Made by a program: the position numbers and the translations under genes. Positions 56,804-64,000 of a stretch of DNA of 64,000 nucleotides are shown piece by piece. This DNA is from Vibrio neptunius (lineage in GTDB: Bacteria > Pseudomonadota > Gammaproteobacteria > Enterobacterales > Vibrionaceae), in the NCBI GenBank assembly GCA_019339365.1, contig CP079859.1, positions 310,001-374,000 on the forward strand. Direction: 5' to 3'. Below the pieces are notes generated by a model that made no database searches, had not been told where the DNA came from, and was given only the letters and a program-made list of their open reading frames with translations. Within the stretch, counting starts at the first letter, position 1, and each line of letters starts with the position of its first letter.

Positions 56804-57319
56804 ATGTCTGTATTACAAGTATTAACATTCCCAGATGAGCGCCTTCGCACTGTTGCAAAACCAGTGGAAAAGGTGACCCCTGAGATTCAAAAGTTCGTCG
56901 ACGACATGATTGAAACCATGTATGACGAAGAAGGTATTGGTCTGGCAGCAACCCAGGTCGATTTCCACCAACGTATCGTTGTTATCGATGTTTCAGAAAC
57001 ACGAGATCAGCCAATGGTTCTCATCAATCCTGAAATATTAGAAAAACGCGGCGAAGATGGCATTGAAGAGGGCTGTCTGTCTGTTCCGGGCGCACGAGCA
57101 CTAGTACCTCGCGCTGCCGAAGTCAGCGTCAAAGCTTTAGATCGTGATGGCACAGAATACACGTTTGAAGCAGATGATCTGCTGGCAATTTGTGTGCAAC
57201 ACGAGCTTGACCATCTAGAAGGCAAGCTTTTTGTCGATTATCTTTCGCCTCTAAAACGCAAGCGCATTCAGGACAAATTGGCGAAAATCAAACGCTTTAA
57301 CGAAAAGCACGCCAGCTAA
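56804..57319 (+). CDS. def: Peptide deformylase
   Basis: Def removes the formyl group from new N-termini. The start is ATG 56804 ([14 protein letters not shown]), giving 171 residues, the E. coli size; an open frame upstream adds 21 unrelated residues. Motifs are complete: GIGLAATQV (44-52), EGCLSVPG with Cys91, and QHELDHLEG with His133, Glu134 and His137 (metal and catalysis). It precedes fmt by 29 bases, the universal def-fmt pair. Confidence 0.97.
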   Translation: MSVLQVLTFPDERLRTVAKPVEKVTPEIQKFVDDMIETMYDEEGIGLAATQVDFHQRIVVIDVSETRDQPMVLINPEILEKRGEDGIEEGCLSVPGARALVPRAAEVSVKALDRDGTEYTFEADDLLAICVQHELDHLEGKLFVDYLSPLKRKRIQDKLAKIKRFNEKHAS

Positions 57320-57348
57320 GCCTAGTAGCTAAATGAAAGGAACGTACT

Positions 57349-58296
57349 TTGAGCAAACCTTTGAAAATTGTTTTTGCCGGTACTCCGGACTTCGCCGCCC
57401 GTCATTTGGCGGCGTTGTTGTCTTCGGAGTACGAAGTCATTGCAGTCTACACCCAGCCAGACCGCCCAGCAGGTCGAGGCAAAAAGCTGACTGCCAGCCC
57501 AGTCAAGCACATCGCTCTTGAGCATGATATCCCGGTTTACCAACCAGAAAACTTTAAATCAGATGAAGCGAAGCAAGAACTGGCTGATTTGAATGCGGAT
57601 CTGATGGTCGTCGTCGCATACGGCTTATTGCTGCCACAAGCAGTACTCGATACACCAAAGCTAGGTTGTATCAACGTCCATGGTTCGATTCTGCCACGTT
57701 GGCGCGGTGCCGCCCCTATCCAGCGCTCTATTTGGGCTGGCGATCAGGAGACGGGCGTCACCATAATGCAGATGGATATCGGCTTAGATACTGGCGATAT
57801 GCTGAAAATTGCTACTTTGCCAATCGAAACGACAGATACCAGCGCATCTATGTATGAAAAGCTGGCTGAGCTTGGCCCGCAAGCTTTAGTTGAGTGTTTG
57901 GCTGACATTGCTGACGGCAAGGCGTCACCTGAAAAACAAGATGACGAGCTGGCCAACTACGCCAAAAAGCTCAGCAAAGAAGAAGCACGAATTAACTGGA
58001 GTGATGACGCTGAGCATATTGAACGTTGTGTACGTGCCTTCAATCCTTGGCCGATGAGCCATTTTGAGGCCGCCGACAACAGCATCAAAGTCTGGCAAAG
58101 CCGCGTTGACGTTCAAACGACAACTGAGGCACCCGGCACCATACTGCAAGCAGATAAAACCGGGATCTACATTGCCACTGGCAAGCATATTCTGGTTCTT
58201 GAACAACTTCAGGTGCCTGGTAAAAAAGCCATGTCAGTTCAGGATATCCTCAACTCACGTGCCAGCTGGTTTGAAGTCGGCACTCAGCTGACCTAA
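57349..58296 (+). CDS. fmt: Methionyl-tRNA formyltransferase
   Basis: Fmt formylates initiator Met-tRNA with 10-formyl-THF. The 315-residue product has the catalytic motif [16 protein letters not shown] and the SLLP-type loop (here SILP), plus the [16 protein letters not shown] region, and a C-terminal OB-fold. It starts at TTG 57349, which follows AAGGA at normal distance; no in-frame ATG is nearby. It lies between def and rsmB, all on one strand. Confidence 0.96.
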   Translation: MSKPLKIVFAGTPDFAARHLAALLSSEYEVIAVYTQPDRPAGRGKKLTASPVKHIALEHDIPVYQPENFKSDEAKQELADLNADLMVVVAYGLLLPQAVLDTPKLGCINVHGSILPRWRGAAPIQRSIWAGDQETGVTIMQMDIGLDTGDMLKIATLPIETTDTSASMYEKLAELGPQALVECLADIADGKASPEKQDDELANYAKKLSKEEARINWSDDAEHIERCVRAFNPWPMSHFEAADNSIKVWQSRVDVQTTTEAPGTILQADKTGIYIATGKHILVLEQLQVPGKKAMSVQDILNSRASWFEVGTQLT

Positions 58297-58352
58297 TTTA
58301 TACGTACTTTTTGAGGGTGGAGACACCCTCCCTTACTGTTAAGGTATTCAAC

Positions 58353-59633
58353 ATGAATGTTCGCGCTGCTGCGGCTAATGTCCTTTTCCAAGTGGTCGAT
58401 AAAGGCCAGTCTCTGTCTAACGCACTTCCTGCGGCTCAACAACAAGTCAAACCTCGCGATCAAGCGTTGTTACAGGAAATCTGCTATGGCTCGTTACGCT
58501 ATTTGCCTCGCCTTGAATCGATCGCGAATGAGCTGATGGATAAGCCTCTTAAAGGCAAACAACGCGTTTTCCACCACCTGATTCTGGTCGGTATTTACCA
58601 ACTGAGCTTTATGCGTATTCCAGCGCACGCAGCCGTCGGTGAAACCGTCGAAGGCACCAAAACGCTCAAAGGCCCACGCCTACGCGGCTTAATCAATGCA
58701 GTGTTACGTAACTATCAACGTAACCAAGAAGAGCTAGACGCTCATGCTATGAGCCACAATGCCGGTAAATATGGTCACCCGAGTTGGTTGCTTAAACTGC
58801 TTCAGGACGCCTACCCACAGCAATGGCAAGACATTATTGAAGCCAACAACAGTAAAGCACCAATGTGGTTGCGTGTGAATCACCAACATCACAGCCGTGA
58901 CGAATACCAGCAACTGCTCAAAAATGAAAACATAGATAGCAGTATTCACAGTGAAGCAAGCGACGCCCTAAAATTGGCCGCCCCGTGCGACGTGACAAAA
59001 TTGCCAGGCTTTGAGAAAGGTTGGGTTTCCGTTCAGGACGCAGCAGCTCAGCTGTCGATTAACTACCTGACGCCAAAAGATGGCGAGTTAATTCTAGATT
59101 GCTGTGCTGCACCAGGAGGCAAAACTGCCCATATTCTTGAGCGTACTCAAGATGCACAGGTTGTGGCCATTGACTGTGATGACAGCCGCCTCAAACGCGT
59201 ACACGACAATCTGCAACGCCTTCAACTGAAAGCGCAAGTTATTTGCGGTGACGCACGTAAGCCAAAAGATTGGTGGCAAGGCGAGCAATTTGATCGCATC
59301 CTGCTCGATGCACCTTGTTCGGCCACGGGTGTTATTCGCCGCCACCCAGACATCAAATGGCTGCGTCGTGGTGATGACATCGCAGCATTGTCAGAACTAC
59401 AAAGCGAGATTCTGGATGCGATGTGGCAACAGCTGAAGCCGGGCGGTACGCTGGTTTATGCGACCTGCTCTATCACACCACAGGAAAACAGCGAACAGGT
59501 GAAAGCGTTTCTGGCGCGCACCGCGAATGCTCAGTTAGAAGGTTCGCCGGTAGACAACCCAGGGCGGCAAGTGCTTCCAGGCGAAGAGGACATGGATGGC
59601 TTTTATTACGCCATCCTGACAAAAATCGCGTAG
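58353..59633 (+). CDS. rsmB: 16S rRNA m5C967 methyltransferase RsmB
   Basis: RsmB methylates C967 of 16S rRNA. The start is ATG 58353 ([18 protein letters not shown]), giving 426 residues. The N-terminal NusB-like RNA-binding domain covers about 1-140; the SAM domain has [15 protein letters not shown], and the two catalytic cysteine motifs are [20 protein letters not shown] and [12 protein letters not shown]. The upstream 14 codons of open frame are not typical. It follows fmt by 56 bases and precedes trkA. Confidence 0.96.
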   Translation: MNVRAAAANVLFQVVDKGQSLSNALPAAQQQVKPRDQALLQEICYGSLRYLPRLESIANELMDKPLKGKQRVFHHLILVGIYQLSFMRIPAHAAVGETVEGTKTLKGPRLRGLINAVLRNYQRNQEELDAHAMSHNAGKYGHPSWLLKLLQDAYPQQWQDIIEANNSKAPMWLRVNHQHHSRDEYQQLLKNENIDSSIHSEASDALKLAAPCDVTKLPGFEKGWVSVQDAAAQLSINYLTPKDGELILDCCAAPGGKTAHILERTQDAQVVAIDCDDSRLKRVHDNLQRLQLKAQVICGDARKPKDWWQGEQFDRILLDAPCSATGVIRRHPDIKWLRRGDDIAALSELQSEILDAMWQQLKPGGTLVYATCSITPQENSEQVKAFLARTANAQLEGSPVDNPGRQVLPGEEDMDGFYYAILTKIA

Positions 59634-59682
59634 TAATTCGGGGATCATCGATCCCTTAAATTTTGGTTAGACGAGAAACGGT

Positions 59683-61059
59683 ATGAAAATCATCATTCTT
59701 GGCGCTGGTCAGGTAGGCGGTACACTGGCAGAAAATCTGGTTGGTGAAAACAATGACATCACCATAGTCGACAGAAATAGTGATCGACTGCGTGAGCTGC
59801 AAGATAAATATGATTTACGGGTAGTGAACGGCTACGCCAGTCACCCAGATGTGCTGCGTGAAGCCGGCGCACAAGATGCCGACATGTTGGTCGCCGTGAC
59901 CAATATGGATGAAACCAATATGGCGGCCTGTCAGGTTGCCTTTTCTCTGTTTAATACTCCCAACCGAATCGCTCGTATCCGCTCGCCACAATACTTGGCC
60001 GAGAAAGAAGCGCTATTCCAATCCGGTGCCGTTCCGGTTGACCACCTGATCGCACCTGAAGAACTGGTGACCAGCTACATTGAGCGCCTAATTCAATATC
60101 CAGGGGCACTGCAAGTGGTGAGCTTCGCCGAACAGAAAGTCAGCTTAGTGGCGGTGAAAGCATATTACGGTGGCCCGCTGGTTGGTAATGCCCTATCTGC
60201 CTTGCGTGAGCACATGCCACACATCGATACTCGCGTTGCTGCTATTTTCCGTCAGGGGCGCCCCATCCGCCCTCAGGGCACCACTATCATCGAAGCTGAT
60301 GATGAAGTGTTCTTCGTCGCCGCCAGTAACCACATTCGTTCGGTCATGAGTGAGCTACAACGATTGGAAAAGCCATATCGCCGTATCATGATTGTTGGGG
60401 GTGGTAACATCGGTGCCAGCTTAGCCAGACGCCTTGAGCAGTCCTACAGCGTCAAGTTGATTGAGCGCAGTTACCAGCGCGCTGAAAAACTGTCTGAAGA
60501 GCTGGAAAACACCATTGTTTTCTGTGGTGACGCTGCGGATCAAGAGCTACTTACCGAAGAAAATATCGATCAGGTCGACGTGTTCATCGCCCTGACCAAT
60601 GAAGATGAAACGAATATCATGTCCGCCATGCTGGCGAAACGCATGGGAGCCAAGAAAGTGATGGTGCTTATCCAGCGCGGTGCCTATGTGGATCTGGTTC
60701 AGGGTGGTGTGATTGACGTCGCTATCTCACCTCAGCAAGCAACGATTTCCGCCTTGCTAACGCACGTTCGTCGAGCGGATATTGTTAACGTCTCTTCACT
60801 ACGTCGCGGCGCAGCAGAAGCCATCGAAGCCATCGCTCACGGTGATGAAACCACTTCTAAAGTGGTTGGTCGTGCGATTGGTGACATCAAGTTACCACCG
60901 GGCACAACTATCGGTGCGATTGTGCGTGGTGAAGAAGTATTGATCGCTCATGACAGAACCGTGATTGAGCAAGACGACCATGTGGTCATGTTCCTAGTGG
61001 ATAAGAAGTACGTTCCAGACGTCGAAGCGCTATTCCAGCCGAGTCCTTTCTTCCTTTAG
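59683..61059 (+). CDS. trkA: Trk potassium uptake protein TrkA
   Basis: TrkA is the cytoplasmic NAD-binding regulator of the Trk potassium channel. The 458-residue product has two RCK units: [13 protein letters not shown] with a C domain near 140-230, and [14 protein letters not shown] with a C domain near 370-455. Length matches E. coli TrkA (458). It lies just before trkH, with ten bases between, so the two are made together, unlike E. coli where they are apart. Confidence 0.98.
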   Translation: MKIIILGAGQVGGTLAENLVGENNDITIVDRNSDRLRELQDKYDLRVVNGYASHPDVLREAGAQDADMLVAVTNMDETNMAACQVAFSLFNTPNRIARIRSPQYLAEKEALFQSGAVPVDHLIAPEELVTSYIERLIQYPGALQVVSFAEQKVSLVAVKAYYGGPLVGNALSALREHMPHIDTRVAAIFRQGRPIRPQGTTIIEADDEVFFVAASNHIRSVMSELQRLEKPYRRIMIVGGGNIGASLARRLEQSYSVKLIERSYQRAEKLSEELENTIVFCGDAADQELLTEENIDQVDVFIALTNEDETNIMSAMLAKRMGAKKVMVLIQRGAYVDLVQGGVIDVAISPQQATISALLTHVRRADIVNVSSLRRGAAEAIEAIAHGDETTSKVVGRAIGDIKLPPGTTIGAIVRGEEVLIAHDRTVIEQDDHVVMFLVDKKYVPDVEALFQPSPFFL

Positions 61060-61069
61060 GATCGACACT

Positions 61070-62515
61070 ATGGTCAACTTACGTCCTGTACTGTTTGTCA
61101 TCGGGCTGGTTCTATCGAAACTGGCCCTATTCATGTACGTGCCCACTCTGGTGGCTTTCTTTACAGGCACCTCTGGCTTTCTTGAATTTGGTCAGTCAGT
61201 GGTCATCACCCATCTTGCCGCCTTCGTCTGTCTGAGTATCGGCCGCACTAAGCGTTTTAAGCTCAGTGCGAGGGATATGTTCCTTATTACCAGCCTCGTT
61301 TGGATGGTTGCCAGTGCCTTTGCAGCTCTGCCGTTTGTTTTCATTAACCACATCAGTTTTACCGATGCATACTTTGAAACCATGTCTGGCATTACCACAA
61401 CAGGCTCAACCGTACTCAGCGGACTTGATGACATGGCTCCGAGCATCTTGCTGTGGCGTTCCATCTTGCAGTGGCTTGGTGGAATAGGCTTCATTGTCAT
61501 GGCGGTCGCAGTGCTCCCAATGCTCAACGTCGGTGGTATGAAGCTATTCCATACCGAATCTTCTGACTGGTCAGATAAAAGCAGCCCACGCGCCAAGACC
61601 GTGGCAAAAAATATCATGTTGGTCTACCTGATCCTCACTGGATTGTGCATGATCGGCTATCTTCTGACGGGCATGAATTTATTCGAAGCCATTAACCACT
61701 CGTTCACTACACTATCGACTGGTGGTTACTCCACCTCCGATGGTTCGATGAACCACTTTTCTAACGGCTCTCACTGGGTAGCGACCCTGTTTATGTTCCT
61801 CGGTGGCCTACCCTTCTTACTGTTTGTAGCAGCAATACGCAAGCGACGGGTAGATGAGTTAATCAATGACGCGCAGGTACGCGGTTTCACTTACCTGTTT
61901 CTTATCACCAGCCTGATCATTTCAGCTTGGTTAGTGATACGAGATGGCTACAGCGTCATGGATGCGCTACGGGTATCGATGTTCAACATCGTCTCTGTCG
62001 TCACAACCACAGGGTTTGGTCTAGAAGACTTCACCGCATGGGGCGCACTGCCAACCACCTTGTTTGCCTTCTTAATGATGGCGGGAGCCTGTTCAGGATC
62101 AACCTCTGGCGGAATCAAAGTCTTCCGCTTTCAGATTGCGATGACGCTACTCAACAAACAAATGATGAAGCTTATTCACCCTTCTGGGGTATTTGTTCAG
62201 CGTTACAATCATAGGCCGGTGAACGATGACATCGTGCGCTCTGTGGTTGCGTTCGCGTTGATGTTCTTTATCACGATTATTTTTATTGCTGGATGCTTAA
62301 GCGCATTGGGACTAGATCCTATTACCAGCATTTCCGGGTCTATCACCGCCGTGGCCAACGTTGGTCCTGGCATGGGTGCAGTGATTGGGCCGACGGGTAA
62401 CTTTGCCCCATTACCAGATGCCGCTAAGTGGCTTCTCAGCTTCGGCATGCTGATGGGGCGACTCGAAATCCTCACCTTATTGGTGCTATTTTTCCCGGCT
62501 TTCTGGAAACGTTAA
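61070..62515 (+). CDS. trkH: Trk potassium uptake protein TrkH
   Basis: TrkH is the membrane channel of the Trk system. The 481-residue product has four membrane-pore-membrane repeats. The pore filters are TTTGSTVL, TLSTGGYST, TTTGFGLED and NVGPGMG, all keeping the filter glycine. Length agrees with E. coli (483). It works with TrkA encoded just before. The gene starts with ATG 61070, behind AGGAT. Confidence 0.98.
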   Translation: MVNLRPVLFVIGLVLSKLALFMYVPTLVAFFTGTSGFLEFGQSVVITHLAAFVCLSIGRTKRFKLSARDMFLITSLVWMVASAFAALPFVFINHISFTDAYFETMSGITTTGSTVLSGLDDMAPSILLWRSILQWLGGIGFIVMAVAVLPMLNVGGMKLFHTESSDWSDKSSPRAKTVAKNIMLVYLILTGLCMIGYLLTGMNLFEAINHSFTTLSTGGYSTSDGSMNHFSNGSHWVATLFMFLGGLPFLLFVAAIRKRRVDELINDAQVRGFTYLFLITSLIISAWLVIRDGYSVMDALRVSMFNIVSVVTTTGFGLEDFTAWGALPTTLFAFLMMAGACSGSTSGGIKVFRFQIAMTLLNKQMMKLIHPSGVFVQRYNHRPVNDDIVRSVVAFALMFFITIIFIAGCLSALGLDPITSISGSITAVANVGPGMGAVIGPTGNFAPLPDAAKWLLSFGMLMGRLEILTLLVLFFPAFWKR

Positions 62516-62525
62516 GGATATAACA

Positions 62526-63125
62526 ATGAACAAACTTATCGGACTTTTTACCTTGCTAACCAGTTCATTGGTTTTTGCCAGCCAAACTGTCACTCTCGAA
62601 GATGGTCGCCAAGTTCAGCTTAACGACGACTTCACTTGGCAATATGTAGTGCCAGTGGAAACAACCAAAACCGATGAAATAGCAGTAGTTAAAGAGACCG
62701 TTCAGCCAGCCGTCACCATTCCAATTAAGAAGCCTAAAGTGGCGGCCATTCCGCTGATCGAGAAAGCCGTAGGAACCATAGCTACTGTTGGCAGCGATCG
62801 CGCCACCATGCAACTGTCTGACTCAGGTGTGGAAGTGTTATTAGGCGCAGTGAGCTATGAAAATGGTCGGCTGATAATTCCAACTTCAGTCACGAACCAA
62901 AGCAGCCAATCAGTGATTTTAGTGGAAATCGAAATTCAGGTCTCGACGACCTCTGGAGACGTGCTGAGCAAAGAGTCAGTCAAAGTGTGGCAATCCATCA
63001 AGCGCATGGCCGACACGTATTTACGCCCTCAACAAGTAGAACAGGGTAAAACGATTGAACTGACGATTGATAAAGCTGAGCAGTATTTAGTAACCGCCAA
63101 AGTCGTTAATCTCGCAACACGTTAG
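62526..63125 (+). CDS. DUF3157 family exported protein
   Basis: A 199-residue protein with a signal peptide ([20 protein letters not shown]), probably periplasmic. Right after it comes [21 protein letters not shown], a pattern seen in DUF3157 proteins. A linker of Val, Thr, Pro and Lys (70-95) leads to a beta-rich domain ([24 protein letters not shown] region) of unknown function. It follows trkH by ten bases and may be cotranscribed. Its end overlaps the PAQR gene by four bases, tail to tail. Confidence 0.8.
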   Translation: MNKLIGLFTLLTSSLVFASQTVTLEDGRQVQLNDDFTWQYVVPVETTKTDEIAVVKETVQPAVTIPIKKPKVAAIPLIEKAVGTIATVGSDRATMQLSDSGVEVLLGAVSYENGRLIIPTSVTNQSSQSVILVEIEIQVSTTSGDVLSKESVKVWQSIKRMADTYLRPQQVEQGKTIELTIDKAEQYLVTAKVVNLATR

Positions 63126-63775
63126 ATCGGCTCGACATAGAGATAAATCGCTAGAAAATGACAGGCGCATCCTGCTAAAACAAAGCCATGCCAAATGGCA
63201 TGGTTAAATGGGATGCGCTTAGCGACATAGAAAATCACACCCAGTGAATAAATCACTCCTCCCGCAGCCAGCAAAGTTAACCCACCAACATCCAGATTCA
63301 ACGCCAGTTGATAAATGACCACCAGCGATAGCCAACCCATCAATAAGTAGGTCACAAGCGAAAGCTTTTTAAAGCGATAGACAAATGCCAATTTCATGAT
63401 GATGCCGACCAGAGCGATGCTCCAGATGACGATCATCAAACCAATCGCCAACGGCGTTCTAAGGCTAACGAGCAAAAATGGGGTATAGCTGCCAGCAATC
63501 AGCAAATAAATCGCACAATGATCAAACGTTTTAAGCGCCCGCTTGGCTTTCTGATAAGGAATCGCGTGATACAGAGTGGAAGCAAGAAACAGCACGATCA
63601 TGCTGCCACCGTAGATGCTCATACTGGTAATAGTCAGAGCATCCGCATTGTGATCAACAGCTTTTATCAGCAGCAACACCAAGCCCACAATGCCAAGTAC
63701 CATACCGATACCGTGGGTCAGTGTATTGGCGATTTCTTCTTTGACGCTGTAAGGCGCAGTGTGATTGGTCGACAT
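63122..63775 (-). CDS. trhA: PAQR family membrane protein TrhA (hemolysin III family)
   Basis: A 217-residue protein with seven predicted membrane helices. The PAQR/hemolysin III motifs are present: [40 protein letters not shown] and [22 protein letters not shown]. The conserved His and Ser residues probably hold a metal. The name hemolysin III is historical; TrhA is thought to affect membrane lipid energetics. It is transcribed towards trkH and overlaps the DUF3157 gene by four bases. Confidence 0.93.
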   Translation of the reverse strand: MSTNHTAPYSVKEEIANTLTHGIGMVLGIVGLVLLLIKAVDHNADALTITSMSIYGGSMIVLFLASTLYHAIPYQKAKRALKTFDHCAIYLLIAGSYTPFLLVSLRTPLAIGLMIVIWSIALVGIIMKLAFVYRFKKLSLVTYLLMGWLSLVVIYQLALNLDVGGLTLLAAGGVIYSLGVIFYVAKRIPFNHAIWHGFVLAGCACHFLAIYLYVEPI

Positions 63776-63859
63776 AACAAGCTATACTCTGGTGGAATAT
63801 TTACTCCAAAGTATGGCACATTCAGCTTACACTTGTAAGCCCAAAAAGTTAACTTTACG

Positions 63860-64000
63860 TTAAGAGTGACTGTCGAGATACTCCAAAACTTGCTGACCAG
63901 CTTGATCTGCCGGGGTCTCAACAGAGATCGTCATCTGGCGTGTTAACTGCCCGCTTCCTAGCAAGCTCGCTAGCATTCCTCTTGCACCTTCACGATGACG
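63860..64000 (-). CDS. Unidentified gene, C-terminal 46 residues only
   Basis: Reading from the right edge on the minus strand gives 46 codons then TAA at 63860-63862: the sequence includes GARGMLASLLGSGQLTRQM and ends VLEYLDSHS. It looks protein-coding (no stops, mixed amphipathic composition), but there is too little to name it. It would be divided from trhA by about 85 bases. Confidence 0.5.
   Translation of the reverse strand, partial: RHREGARGMLASLLGSGQLTRQMTISVETPADQAGQQVLEYLDSHS

Overview
The window is chromosomal DNA from a gammaproteobacterium, almost certainly a Vibrio (main chromosome). Gene order (gspC-N between hslR and ompR-envZ; typA-glnA-glnLG; rrn; aroE-hemF-tsaC; purEK; smg-dprA; def-fmt-rsmB-trkAH) and the proteins themselves resemble the V. 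cholerae/V. parahaemolyticus group. It is core genome: I see no phage, integron, insertion sequence, CRISPR array or plasmid-like segment.

Layout. 1-3952 (minus strand except recG): end of recG, cysQ-nudE, nfuA, comF. 4011-5386: bioH and a small unknown gene. 5459-7786: tex. 8032-9912: an exported protein built from four retropepsin-like repeats. 9949-12706: greB, then ompR-envZ. 12756-23983: a complete type II secretion operon, gspCDEFGHIJKLMN, on the minus strand. 24238-27526: hslR, hslO, pckA. 27639-32572: an AsmA-like protein, a GNAT-hotdog fusion, dtd, yihY and a DUF2959 lipoprotein. 32735-39246: typA and the nitrogen-control block glnA-glnL-glnG with NtrC boxes and a sigma-54 promoter. 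39403-43046: a GGDEF-EAL protein and adenosine deaminase. 43232-48760: an rRNA operon on the minus strand (16S, tRNA-Glu, tRNA-Lys, tRNA-Val, 23S, 5S, then tRNA-Ser) with promoters and boxA sites. 49291-63775: gamma carbonic anhydrase, DUF1488, aroE, hemF, tsaC, purEK, a zinc-finger protein, smg, dprA, def, fmt, rsmB, trkA, trkH, a DUF3157 protein and a PAQR membrane protein. A cut-off gene lies at the right edge.

How the genes work together. The gsp genes encode the whole apparatus except the prepilin peptidase, and a terminator-like hairpin after gspG fits extra output of the major pseudopilin. glnA, glnL and glnG form the classical NtrB/NtrC circuit, with NtrC sites before glnA and glnL. 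The def-fmt pair makes and removes formyl groups for translation initiation, and trkA-trkH form one potassium uptake system.

Main caution. Six conserved genes (recG, cysQ, greB, envZ, glnL, dprA) are broken by single-base length changes, seven in total, and every one sits in a mononucleotide run. This looks more like homopolymer sequencing error than gene decay. The most interesting gene is the four-repeat retropepsin-like protein. I did not find a convincing undescribed multi-gene system.
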